Below, in pieces: positions 8,686-16,440 of a DNA stretch of 64,000 nt. The stretch is from positions 905,875 through 969,874 of the forward strand of contig JAHBVB010000001.1 in the NCBI GenBank assembly GCA_019637805.1, read 5' to 3'. A program made the position numbers and the translations under genes. Source of the stretch: Anaerolineales bacterium (GTDB lineage Bacteria; Chloroflexota; Anaerolineae; Anaerolineales; UBA11579). The notes under the pieces were generated by a model. The model had not been told where the DNA came from and made no database searches. It worked only from the letters and a program-made list of their open reading frames with translations. Numbering within the stretch: the stretch's first letter is position 1; each line of letters opens with the position of its first letter.

Positions 8686-11600
8686 TCAGGCCCGCATCAA
8701 TTGTTCCACGCGGCTTTCGCCCACGCTGTAGTACTTGGCCTCGGGGTGGTGGACGATGATCGCCGCGGTGGACTGCTCCGGGACCAGCTGGTAGGACTCG
8801 GTGAGCGACACGCCCAGTTCCTTTTCGGCGGGCAGCAGGTTCCACACTTTGGCGTGGTCTTCCAGTTCCGGGATGGCCGGGTAGCCCCAGGAGTAGCGCT
8901 TGCCGCGCTTGGCGTCCAGCCCCAACTCGCGGCGGATGTGGCGGTGCAGGTACTCTGCAGTGGCCTCGGCGGTTTGCACTGCCAGGCCGTGCAGGAAATA
9001 GCCTTCGGTGTAATCGTTGGCGGCCTGCAGCGCCTCAAAGCGCTCGCTGGCTTCCTGGCCTACGGTGACGACCTGGAAGGCGACGGTGTCCATGCGCCCG
9101 CTCTCTACGGGGGCGAAGTAGTCCGCCAGGCAGAGCAGGTCGCCGCTCTCTTGACGCGGAAATTCGAAGCGGGTCAACTCGCGCGGTTTGCTGCCGTCCA
9201 GGCTGGCCGGATCGTAGACGATCAGGCTGTCGCCTTCCGCCTGGGCGGGCCAGTAACCATACACGGCTTGCGGTTTCAGCCACCCGGTTTGGCGGGCTTC
9301 CTTCTGCATGCGGGCCAGGCGGGCCTCAAACTCGGCTTCGATCTGCTTCCATTCCTCGCCCTGTTTGTTCTTGGCGCCCCAGGAGAGGCGGAAAAGCTCG
9401 TTCTTGTACAGACACTCGAAGACAGTCTCCAGCGGCATCTGCGGCACCAGGTGCACGCCCCATTTGGGCGGCGTGGGGATTTGCTCGGCGGGACCCACTG
9501 CCGAGCGGCCGCCGACCGCTGCCGTACGGCGCGGCTTGGATTCGCGGGTCAGCTCGCGGGCAGCCTTGGTGAAGATATCTTCCATTAACAACTCGCGGCG
9601 CGGGCCATCGATCAGTTGGTCCATGGTTTCCAGGCCTTCGAAGGCGTCCTGACAGTAAAAGACGCCGGAGTGGTAGGGCTTCTGGTCTTCGGTGTAGAGG
9701 ATGCGCCAACCGAAGCGGCGGTTGATCGCCGCGCCGCCGATCAGCACCGGGTAGTCCAGGCCGCGGCGGTGCAGCTCGTTGATGATCAGCGGCATCTGCT
9801 TGCTGGTGCTGACCAGCAGGGCGCTGAGGCCGATGGCGGTGGCCTTGACCTCCTCCGCCTTGCTGATGATTGTCTCGGCCGGCACTTGTTTGCCCAGATC
9901 GAAAACTTCGTAGCCGTTGTTGACCAGAATGGTCTTGACCAGGTTCTTGCCGATGTCGTGCACGTCGCCGTAGACGGTGGCCAGGACCACTTTGCCCTTG
10001 CTGATGCCCTCGACCTTCTCCAGATAATTCTCCAGGTGGGCGACGGTCTTCTTCATCACTTCGGCGGACTGCAGCACGAACGGCAGGATCAGCTCGCCGG
10101 CGCCGAACTTGTCACCGACTTCTTTCATGCCCGGCAGCAAGGTGTTGTTCAGCAGGTGTACCGCGGCCTCATGGTCGTTGGGAAATTCCTTGCGGGCGAT
10201 GACTTCGTCGATGGCCGCTTCCACACCGTCTTTGTGGCGGTGCAAGATGCTCCAATGCAGGCGTTCCTCGGGGGTCATGCCTTCCATTGGGTTGGCTTTG
10301 GTCTCCTCTTCCACCGGGGCGCGTTGTTCGTAATACTCAATGACCTTTTGCAGCGCATCTGGACGCTTGTTGAAGATCAGGTCTTCCATCAGCTGGCGCT
10401 CTTCTGCCGGAATTTCGGCGTAGGGCTTGACCTTCTCCGCATGGACGATAGCCATGTCCAACCCGGCCTGCACGCAGAAGTGCAGCATCATGCTGTTCAG
10501 CGTTGCGCGGGCCTGGGGTGTCAGGCCGAAGCTGACATTGCTGACGCCCAGCGAGGTCATCACGCCTGGCAGCTCGGCCTTGATCTGGCGGATGGCGTTG
10601 ATCGTCTCCACGGCGCTGTTGTTGAATTCGGTGTCGCCGGTGCTGAGCGGGAAGGTGAGCACGTCGAAGACCAGGTCTTGCGGGCGGAAGCCGAATTCGT
10701 CCACGGCGATGTCGTGGATGCGCTTGGCGATCTCGAACTTGCGCTCGGCCGTCTTGGCCATGCCGGTTTCGTCGATGGTCAGGCACAGCACGGTGGCGTT
10801 GTGTTCTTTGGCGATGCTCAGCACGCGGTCCATCTTGGGCCGCCCGGCTTCCAGGTGGGTCGAGTTGAGCATGCAGCGGCCGGGGGCCAGCTTGAGGGCG
10901 GCTTCCATCACTTCCGGCTCGGTGGTGTCGATCACCAGCGGGGCCTCGACGCCCATGGCCAGCTTCTTGACCACCCTGGACATCAAATATTCCTCGTCTG
11001 GGCGCTCGGTGAGCGCCACGCTGACGTCCAACGTATGGGCGCCGCCAGCGATCTGCTCGCGGGCCATCTCAAGGATGCCGTCGAAGTCCTCGGCCATCAA
11101 TAGTCGTTTGAACTTGCGGCTGCCGGTGCCGTTGAGGCGCTCGCCGATCAGCAGCGGCGGCGGCTCCTGCTGCATGTCGACCGCCTGAATGGAGGAGGAC
11201 ATGCGCACCGGACCCTGTGTGGGCCGCGGCGGTGTGGGGTGGTTGTGGATCTTCTCAACCAGCAGGCGCAAATGCTCCGGCGTGGTGCCGCAGCAGCCGC
11301 CCACGATGGCGACATTGTGCTTGTGCACGAATTCGGCCATCGCCTCGGCGTAGGGTTCCGGTTCCAGCGGATAGACCGCCTCGCCGTCGACATTCAGCGG
11401 CAGACCGGCGTTGGGGATGGCTGAGACTGGCAGGCGGCTGTGCTCGCCCAGGTAGCTGACCGGTTGGCGCATGTGCTCCGGCCCGGTGGAGCAGTTGAGA
11501 CCGATGGCGTCGATCGGCAGCCCGTCCAGAATGGTCAGGGCGGTGGCGATGTCAGTGCCCAGCAGCATACGGCCGGTGGTGTCCAGCGTTACCTGGCACT

Positions 11601-12216
11601 GCACCGGGATGACTTCACCGGTCTCGTCGAAGGCGAGCTGGATGCCCTGGATGGCGGCTTTGACTTCCAAAATGTCCTGCGAGGTTTCGATCAGCAGGAC
11701 GTCCACGCCGCCGGTGATCAGACCCACGGCCTGCTCGCGGAAGAGGTCGACCAATTGGTCGTAGGTGATGTCGGAGAGGGTCGGGTCGTCGGCGCTGGGC
11801 AGTTTGCCGCTGGGGCCGATGGAGCCGGCCACGAAGCGCGGGTGCTCCGCCGTGCTGAACTCGTCAGCGGCCGCCCGCGCCAGGCGGGCGGCCGCCTGGT
11901 TGATCTCGATGGTGCGCTCGCCCAAGCCGTATTCGCCCAGCGTCAGGCGGTTGCTGCGGAAGGTGTTGGTCTCCACCACGTCCACACCGACTTCCAGGAA
12001 GGAACGGTGCACCACAGCCGGCGCCTCGGGATAGGTGATGTTGAGGTAGTCCGGGCAGCCGTTGTACTTTTCGCCGCCGTAGTGTTCAGCGGTCAGGTTC
12101 ATAGTTTGCAGGCTGGTGCCCATGGCCCCGTCGTAGATCAGGACGCGTTTTTCCAGCGCATCCAGGAAGGCGCGGCGGGTGTGGGGGCGGTAGGGGCTAA
12201 TTGGTTTTTCGGTCAC
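8686..12216 (-). CDS. metH: Cobalamin-dependent methionine synthase
   Basis: This full-length 1176-aa MetH transfers methyl from methyl-THF to homocysteine via B12. Modules in order: Hcy/zinc domain (about 15-330; YDGAMGTSLQTM, GLNCSTGPEH, GGCCGTTPEH), pterin-binding domain (about 360-620; IGERLNGTGSRKFKRL, GAHTLDVSVA), B12 cap and binding domain (about 660-880) with the DVHDIGKN motif carrying the cobalt-ligating His near residue 753, and a C-terminal AdoMet-dependent reactivation domain (about 935-1176). The start is GTG 12216. It is the first gene of the operon and lies directly behind the SAM-I riboswitch, whose promoter has been displaced by prophage insertion. Confidence 0.95.
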   Translation of the reverse strand: MTEKPISPYRPHTRRAFLDALEKRVLIYDGAMGTSLQTMNLTAEHYGGEKYNGCPDYLNITYPEAPAVVHRSFLEVGVDVVETNTFRSNRLTLGEYGLGERTIEINQAAARLARAAADEFSTAEHPRFVAGSIGPSGKLPSADDPTLSDITYDQLVDLFREQAVGLITGGVDVLLIETSQDILEVKAAIQGIQLAFDETGEVIPVQCQVTLDTTGRMLLGTDIATALTILDGLPIDAIGLNCSTGPEHMRQPVSYLGEHSRLPVSAIPNAGLPLNVDGEAVYPLEPEPYAEAMAEFVHKHNVAIVGGCCGTTPEHLRLLVEKIHNHPTPPRPTQGPVRMSSSIQAVDMQQEPPPLLIGERLNGTGSRKFKRLLMAEDFDGILEMAREQIAGGAHTLDVSVALTERPDEEYLMSRVVKKLAMGVEAPLVIDTTEPEVMEAALKLAPGRCMLNSTHLEAGRPKMDRVLSIAKEHNATVLCLTIDETGMAKTAERKFEIAKRIHDIAVDEFGFRPQDLVFDVLTFPLSTGDTEFNNSAVETINAIRQIKAELPGVMTSLGVSNVSFGLTPQARATLNSMMLHFCVQAGLDMAIVHAEKVKPYAEIPAEERQLMEDLIFNKRPDALQKVIEYYEQRAPVEEETKANPMEGMTPEERLHWSILHRHKDGVEAAIDEVIARKEFPNDHEAAVHLLNNTLLPGMKEVGDKFGAGELILPFVLQSAEVMKKTVAHLENYLEKVEGISKGKVVLATVYGDVHDIGKNLVKTILVNNGYEVFDLGKQVPAETIISKAEEVKATAIGLSALLVSTSKQMPLIINELHRRGLDYPVLIGGAAINRRFGWRILYTEDQKPYHSGVFYCQDAFEGLETMDQLIDGPRRELLMEDIFTKAARELTRESKPRRTAAVGGRSAVGPAEQIPTPPKWGVHLVPQMPLETVFECLYKNELFRLSWGAKNKQGEEWKQIEAEFEARLARMQKEARQTGWLKPQAVYGYWPAQAEGDSLIVYDPASLDGSKPRELTRFEFPRQESGDLLCLADYFAPVESGRMDTVAFQVVTVGQEASERFEALQAANDYTEGYFLHGLAVQTAEATAEYLHRHIRRELGLDAKRGKRYSWGYPAIPELEDHAKVWNLLPAEKELGVSLTESYQLVPEQSTAAIIVHHPEAKYYSVGESRVEQLMRA

Positions 12217-12235
12217 GGTCTCTCACTTAAGCGAA

Positions 12236-12260
12236 GTCGCCTCTCATGTTGAGAGGCGAC
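12236..12260 (-). promoter_or_regulatory. Expression-platform hairpin of the SAM-I riboswitch
   Basis: A perfect 10-bp hairpin (GTCGCCTCTC/GAGAGGCGAC, 5-nt loop) lies between the aptamer and the metH GTG. The P1 3' strand continues into GAGGCGA, which can pair with TCGCCTC of this hairpin's 5' arm, giving the mutually exclusive pairing expected of a riboswitch. There is no U-tract after the hairpin, so it may act on translation or by Rho rather than as an intrinsic terminator. Confidence 0.6.
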
Positions 12261-12281
12261 CAGTAGTACGGAACTTATCGC

Positions 12282-12378
12282 CTCATCTCTCAGAACAATC
12301 TGCCGGAATTGGCACCTGCCGCAATTGCGGCGGTTGCCGAGGCTTCAAAGGGCCGGTCCCTCCACCTCTCTGGATGAG
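12282..12378 (-). promoter_or_regulatory. SAM-I (S-box) riboswitch aptamer of the metH operon
   Basis: Reading the minus strand, P1 is CTCATC (12378-12373) with GATGAG (12287-12282). Between them are the conserved S-box segments CCAGAGAGGTGGAGGGA, CCGGCCC, TTTGAAGCC and CGGCAACC, then the AGGTGCCAATTCC half and TGAGAGATGAG. These match the SAM-I kink-turn, pseudoknot and SAM-binding core. The aptamer is complete on this side only because the phage att core (12359-12379) rebuilds its first 20 nt. The integrase stop codon (TGA 12347-12345) is the UGA of the conserved UUUGAAGCC segment. Expected logic: high SAM lowers expression of metH, the MTHFR fusion and the aldo-keto reductase. Confidence 0.92.
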
Positions 12379-13889
12379 TTGCCTATAGACACATCAATAG
12401 GCCAAACGTATTTAATTCTTGCGATTATACCGTCTCTTGAGCGGGATACAGCAACCTGGTGCACCAGGTTGCGGATGATGTGTTTGTTTTGCTGGGGATT
12501 GGCCAGGAGCTTGGATTTGAGCTCTTGGCTCAGGGCCGGGATGTTGATCTGAGCCAGACCATCGGCGGATTGGAGCCTGCCTTTCTCCTGGCGGATCTGT
12601 TCCTGCAGCTGGGGTAAATGGGTTTCCAGCTGGCGGACCTCGTCGAGCATGGCGGTGCTGTGGCCCAGCTCTGCGATCGCTTTTACCAGGTTGGCGAGGC
12701 GGTTTTTGGTTGTTTGCAGATCTTTCCGCAGGCGGTTGAGGTGATGTTCGTCCTTGCCGGCGGCCAGCTTTTGGCCGACACGTGCGGTGATCTCACTGAG
12801 GTTGGCTGGCGCCAGGATCTCGTCGACGAGGGTGGAGAGAACGGCCTGCTCGAGCAGATCTGCCCGGATCATGCGGCAGCCAGGGCCGGCGACGCGGTTT
12901 TTGTTGGCCTGGCAGCGATAGTAGGAGTAGCCCTGGCTGTGATCATGGCGGTTACGACTGCGCGAGCCGACCATGCTGGTCTGGCAGTCCAGGCAGAACA
13001 CCAGGCCGGAGAGGATCAGGGAGCTGCCGAGGATGCGCGGGTGGGTGCGGTTTTTGACCCGGTCGCTGGCTAGATGGCTGATTGCTTGCACGGCGTCCCA
13101 GGTTGCCTGGTCAACGATGGGGTCGCAGTAGTTTTCCACGATGGTTTGGTTGGCGCCTTTGCCGATCACGAGGTGGCCAATGTAGAGCTGGCGGCGAAAC
13201 ATCTTTGAATAGCCATTGCGTGAGGTGTGCAGCTGCAATTTTTTGTGGATCGATTTGATGGTGGCGCCAGCGGCGCGCATGCGAAAGGCCTCGGCAACCA
13301 GGGGTGCGGTGTTTGGATCGATCACCGGCCGGTAGCCTGTGTGTTGGCTGCCGTCGCGGCGCTGGCCGACATTGACCAGCTCGCGGCGAAAGCCGATGGG
13401 GGCGCGATGCCCGGGGAGGATGCCGTATTCCCGGGCAACAAAGTGCAGACCGCGGCGAATGTCGGCGGAAAGATCCTCGCGGAAGCGCTGGCTCATCCAG
13501 TCAATGGCGGCCTCGAAGAGGCGGCCGTCGGCCCCCTCTGGGATGCTGTCGTTGAGGGAATGGATGGAGTAGCCGCGCCGGCGCAGGTCCGCTTTATAAA
13601 ATTGGGCGTCGTCGAAATCGCGGGCGAAGCGGTTGAACCTCCAGAGCACCAGACCGTGGTCTGTGCAGTCGGGCGATCGCAAATGTTGGAGCATGGCCTC
13701 AAAGGCCGCCCGGCCGACAGTGGAGCCACCAGACACGGCCTCGTCGCGAAAGATGGCGGTGAGCTGGTGGCCGCGCTGGTCGCACCATTCGCGAATGGCG
13801 GCCTCTTGCTGCTCGAGGGAGAGATCTTGTTCTGTGCCGCCGCTGTCACGCAGGTAGGCGACCAGGCGTGCGCGAGGCGGCAGGCTCAT
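12345..13889 (-). CDS. int: Large serine recombinase (phage integrase)
   Basis: A 514-aa large serine integrase. The resolvase-type catalytic domain (about 1-150) has the Y-x-R-x-S motif with nucleophile Ser16 and the downstream conserved arginines (LVLWRFNRFARD). A recombinase domain follows (about 165-290), then a zinc-ribbon domain with CLDC and a second Cys pair (YYRC, GPGC) and a coiled coil (about 385-455) needed in this family for att synapsis and directionality. The final codons run through the att core into the host riboswitch, so the lysogen protein ends GPAL. In the circular phage the same frame would continue past the core as AHTHTFRIVK and stop at 51040-51038. There is no terminator between its stop and metH. 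Confidence 0.95.
   Translation of the reverse strand: MSLPPRARLVAYLRDSGGTEQDLSLEQQEAAIREWCDQRGHQLTAIFRDEAVSGGSTVGRAAFEAMLQHLRSPDCTDHGLVLWRFNRFARDFDDAQFYKADLRRRGYSIHSLNDSIPEGADGRLFEAAIDWMSQRFREDLSADIRRGLHFVAREYGILPGHRAPIGFRRELVNVGQRRDGSQHTGYRPVIDPNTAPLVAEAFRMRAAGATIKSIHKKLQLHTSRNGYSKMFRRQLYIGHLVIGKGANQTIVENYCDPIVDQATWDAVQAISHLASDRVKNRTHPRILGSSLILSGLVFCLDCQTSMVGSRSRNRHDHSQGYSYYRCQANKNRVAGPGCRMIRADLLEQAVLSTLVDEILAPANLSEITARVGQKLAAGKDEHHLNRLRKDLQTTKNRLANLVKAIAELGHSTAMLDEVRQLETHLPQLQEQIRQEKGRLQSADGLAQINIPALSQELKSKLLANPQQNKHIIRNLVHQVAVSRSRDGIIARIKYVWPIDVSIGNSSREVEGPAL
12359..12379. repeat. attL core (direct repeat shared with attR)
   Basis: The 21-bp segment beginning CCTCCACCTCTCTGGATGAG is repeated exactly at 51070-51090, and identity ends abruptly on both sides. 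Left of it is the 3' part of the riboswitch; right of it is phage DNA encoding the integrase tail. Confidence 0.92.
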
Positions 13890-13893
13890 GGCG

Positions 13894-14310
13894 CTAGTGG
13901 CAGTTGGCCAGGATGGCCAGAGCGGCGTAGTTCTGGGATAGCTGGATGACCTGGGCGCCGAAGATGGCCTCGTTGGCCATTAAGTTTTGCTGGTTGATGT
14001 TCTCGGCTCGTGTGTAGACCCCGGTTTGATAGAGGTTCTCCAGGCTGGTGATCCGACTGTTGCCCTGAAGGATCATGCTTTGGGCGGCTTCGATGGTGTC
14101 CTGGCAGGCTTCACTGGGTTTTTCGAAGACCGGCAGATACAAGCCGACTGCAATGGCGGCGAGCAGCAGGATGACGAGCACTCGATAGATTTTGTCTGAC
14201 AAGGGTTTCCTCCGCTTAGGTTTCATGTTGTGCAACAGTTCGCTGCGGTCTGCAGGATGGGTTTCCGCCCAAATGGTTGCCCAGCGCTCCCGCATCTCCG
14301 CCCGCTTCAT
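13894..14310 (-). CDS. Small membrane protein in the lysogeny module, SOS-box controlled
   Basis: A 138-aa protein of unknown function. A basic N-terminus (about 30-42) precedes one transmembrane segment (about 45-62, VLVILLLAAIAVGLYLPV), followed by an extracytoplasmic helical region of about 75 residues with two cysteines (EACQD, ANCH). It lies 4 bp upstream of int and is co-oriented, so the two are probably cotranscribed. A perfect 10-bp inverted repeat with a GAAC-N4-GTTC core lies 7 bp before the start codon. A role in superinfection exclusion or in a damage-induced step is possible, but nothing in the protein decides it. Confidence 0.65.
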   Translation of the reverse strand: MKRAEMRERWATIWAETHPADRSELLHNMKPKRRKPLSDKIYRVLVILLLAAIAVGLYLPVFEKPSEACQDTIEAAQSMILQGNSRITSLENLYQTGVYTRAENINQQNLMANEAIFGAQVIQLSQNYAALAILANCH

Positions 14311-14316
14311 GCTCGC

Positions 14317-14340
14317 AGTTTAGAACGAGTGTTCTAAACT
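14317..14340. promoter_or_regulatory. LexA-type SOS box
   Basis: Perfect inverted repeat AGTTTAGAAC-GAGT-GTTCTAAACT. Its core GAAC-N4-GTTC is the LexA operator of Gram-positive-type SOS systems. Position just before the 13894-14310 start codon suggests repression of that gene and possibly int until DNA damage. Confidence 0.6.
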
Positions 14341-14353
14341 GTCAAGAGGGCTG

Positions 14354-14758
14354 TCATGGGGTTGATTTGCCTTTGCGTTTCTCGCGCAGGCGGGCCAGCT
14401 CTAGTTCTGCGCGCTCCAGGAGCTCAGCGCGCTCTTCGTCGCTGGCAGCCTGGTCAAAGATGTGCAGCCATTGGCGCTCGTCGTCGCTGATCTCGCCGCG
14501 GGCCGGCAGGACGCCGGCTTTGTCAAATACGAGCTCGGGCGGCACATCGAAGGCGCGGGCGATCTCTTTTAGGGCCTCGGGGCCAGGTCTGCGCAGTCCG
14601 GAGAGCAGCCTTGAAATATGTGTCTGGGAGATTTGTGTGCGCCTGGCCAGGTAGACAGCAGTCCAACCACGCTCGGAGAGCTGGGCCTGAAGCCAAGTGG
14701 AGAAAGACCGGTCGGTTGCCATAAGGTGAGAGAAAGATACCTGCAGGTTAGTTGCCAT
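14354..14758 (-). CDS. XRE-family phage repressor (CI-like)
   Basis: A 134-aa HTH_3 protein. The helix-turn-helix (about 25-75) reads AVYLARRTQISQTHISRLLSGLRRPGPEALKEIARAFDVPPE, quoted here as overlapping helix 2, turn and recognition helix features. A short acidic/helical C-terminus (about 95-134) probably dimerises; there is no LexA-like peptidase domain. ATG 14758 is chosen; ATG 14722 (MATDRSF) is an alternative. Neither has a good ribosome site, and a TATATT box ends about 10 nt before 14758, so a leaderless mRNA is possible. It faces away from the early operon across an operator region, as expected for the lysogeny repressor. Confidence 0.82.
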   Translation of the reverse strand: MATNLQVSFSHLMATDRSFSTWLQAQLSERGWTAVYLARRTQISQTHISRLLSGLRRPGPEALKEIARAFDVPPELVFDKAGVLPARGEISDDERQWLHIFDQAASDEERAELLERAELELARLREKRKGKSTP

Positions 14759-14779
14759 GGGGTTTCTAATATATGCCTA

Positions 14780-14808
14780 TTGACATATTTTGCCGGGTAA
14801 TGTATATT
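14780..14808 (+). promoter_or_regulatory. Early rightward promoter (PR-like)
   Basis: TTGACA (14780-14785), a 17-bp spacer and TATATT (14803-14808). It points into the Cro-like gene and early operon. Confidence 0.8.
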
Positions 14809-14822
14809 GCCAATTGGCAATA
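14805..14822. promoter_or_regulatory. Palindromic operator overlapping the early promoter
   Basis: The 18-bp perfect palindrome TATTGCCAATTGGCAATA covers the -10 box and start region of the early promoter and abuts the AGGAGA ribosome site. A related half-site, TATTGACA, lies at 14778-14785 over the -35. It is the likely binding site of the 14354-14758 repressor and/or the Cro-like protein. Confidence 0.75.
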
Positions 14823-14834
14823 GGAGAAGACCAC

Positions 14835-15080
14835 ATGGCATATGGACAACAAGCAAAAGCTGCCTTGGTTGAGTGGGCAGAAGCGAACGGCGTAACGCCG
14901 GCCGAATTCCGTGAGAAGACGGGCTGTAGCTACATGCATGCGTGGAAGCTCCTTCGCGGTAACAAGTTCCCTACTAAAGACACAGTCGCCCGCCTGTTGG
15001 CGGCGTATGGCCCGGCGCCGGCGCAGCTGGTGTCTGATGCGCTACAGGGCGTTGGGCCGGCCGTGCAGCAAAAACCCTAG
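14835..15080 (+). CDS. Cro/CII-like small HTH protein
   Basis: An 81-aa protein with a helix-turn-helix-like core (about 20-62: TPAEFREKTGCSYMHAWKLL, then KFPTKDTVARLLAAYG). It is the first gene of the rightward early operon and starts at ATG 14835 behind AGGAGAAG, directly after the operator palindrome. Divergent from the CI-like repressor, it is in the cro position and probably acts as antirepressor or lytic regulator. Confidence 0.7.
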   Translation: MAYGQQAKAALVEWAEANGVTPAEFREKTGCSYMHAWKLLRGNKFPTKDTVARLLAAYGPAPAQLVSDALQGVGPAVQQKP

Positions 15081-15130
15081 CACGGAACTCTCAATCGTTG
15101 GAGTTTTTAGCCGTAAGGCGAGGAGGAATG

Positions 15131-15529
15131 ATGTCTAGCAGTACGCAGACCCCTATCTACACGACCCCATTGGAGCAGTTGATCAGGACCCGAATTGAGG
15201 AAAAACGGGAGAACCGAACAGTGGGGGCGCAAGTCGGCCGCAGTGAGCTGACCATGGCAGTGATTGCCTGGTTCGAGGTGGAGCTGGGCGTGAGCCTAAC
15301 CCCTGGGCTGACGCTGAGGTTGATCGGCGCCGATTTGGACATGTTCCATGTGGAGATCCATCTAGGTCCGGGCGCACTGGTGCGCAGTGAGCATTGTTAT
15401 CGCTACTCGGGCGGCGGCATGGGTGCCGCGTCCCAAATTCGATGGATCGGCATCTCGACCCAATACGGCCGCGGCTTGTTCGGCGATTTCGTCGATGCGG
15501 CCGCGTTTGCGATGGCGGGAGTGCGATGA
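15131..15529 (+). CDS. Small early phage protein, unknown
   Basis: A 132-aa protein not recognised. The start at ATG 15131 has AGGAGG five bases upstream; ATG 15128 would be too close. It contains a VGRSELTMAVIAWFEVELGV segment and a Gly-rich centre, with no catalytic motif visible. The stop overlaps the next start (ATGA), so it is translationally coupled to the tyrosine recombinase. Confidence 0.6.
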   Translation: MSSSTQTPIYTTPLEQLIRTRIEEKRENRTVGAQVGRSELTMAVIAWFEVELGVSLTPGLTLRLIGADLDMFHVEIHLGPGALVRSEHCYRYSGGGMGAASQIRWIGISTQYGRGLFGDFVDAAAFAMAGVR

Positions 15530-16440
15530 GCCCGGCCTGGAGTATTGACTTTGCCGCGTTCCTGCGGGAGCGTGAGGACCGGAGCGAGCGCACATTGGCG
15601 GCGTACTGCGGTGCGCTGCGGATCTTCGCCGCCTGGTTTGAGGCAGCGTACGGCCGGCCGTTTGCGCCGGCCGAGCTGACGGCCCGCGATGTGCGGGCCT
15701 ATCGCCACGAGTTGCAAGAGGTGCGCGGCCTGGCCGCCTCGACGATCAACGTGGCCCTGGCAGCGCTGAGAGCGCTGGCGCGCTGGGCGATGGCCAGCGG
15801 CGCCTTGACGAGCAACCCGGCGGCCAGTGTGGCCTTTGTGGAGCCGCCGCCGGCGGAGCCGCGCTGGATGACGCGCGGGGAGCTGAGCCGGCTGTTGGCC
15901 GAGTATGAGCGGGCGATCCATGATGCGGCGGCCCGCGGCGCCCAGGAGCGGCAGAGCCAGGCGACGCGTGACCTGGCGGCGGTGGCCTTGATGGCCGGGG
16001 CCGGCCTGCGGGTATCTGAGGCCTGCGCCCTGGACCTGAGCGATGTGCAGCTGGGCGAGCGCAGCGGCCAGGCGATGGTGCGTTTTGGCAAGGGGCGCCG
16101 GCAACGCCGCGTGCCGCTGAGTGCCGAGGTGCGCCAGGCGCTGGACAGTTGGATCCAGCTGCGCGGGGATGCGGATGGGCCGTTGTTGCTGGCCCAGCGT
16201 GGCGGCCGCCTGGGCCCGCGTCAGGTGGAGCGGGTGTTCGAGGAGCGCGCCCGGCGGGCGCGGCTGGAGGGCTATACACCTCACTCGCTGAGGCATACGT
16301 TTGTCAAGCGGGTGGTGGAGGCCAGCGACCTGGCCACGGCCAAAGAACTGGCCGGCCACCGGCAGATCCGCACGACGGCGCGCTATGCGGCGCCGAGCAA
16401 GCAGGAGCTGGCGGCGGCGGCTGAGGGGGTGCTGCTGTGA
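15526..16440 (+). CDS. Tyrosine recombinase (XerC/D-like)
   Basis: A 304-aa site-specific recombinase. A SAM-like N-terminal core-binding domain (about 5-95) is followed by the catalytic domain with all expected residues: Arg162 (AGLRVSEACAL), Lys189 (FGKGRR), His253 and Arg256 (TPHSLRHTF), His278 (AGHRQI) and nucleophile Tyr287 (TTARYAAPS). It appears intact. It sits in the early operon, not beside an att site, while a separate serine integrase flanks attL. It may resolve genome multimers or act on another site rather than integrate the phage. Confidence 0.92.
   Translation: MSPAWSIDFAAFLREREDRSERTLAAYCGALRIFAAWFEAAYGRPFAPAELTARDVRAYRHELQEVRGLAASTINVALAALRALARWAMASGALTSNPAASVAFVEPPPAEPRWMTRGELSRLLAEYERAIHDAAARGAQERQSQATRDLAAVALMAGAGLRVSEACALDLSDVQLGERSGQAMVRFGKGRRQRRVPLSAEVRQALDSWIQLRGDADGPLLLAQRGGRLGPRQVERVFEERARRARLEGYTPHSLRHTFVKRVVEASDLATAKELAGHRQIRTTARYAAPSKQELAAAAEGVLL

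Noticed and set aside
12300..12390. tRNA gene as the integration target
   Set aside because: No cloverleaf or TPsiC-like sequence is present; the conserved segments are those of a SAM-I aptamer.
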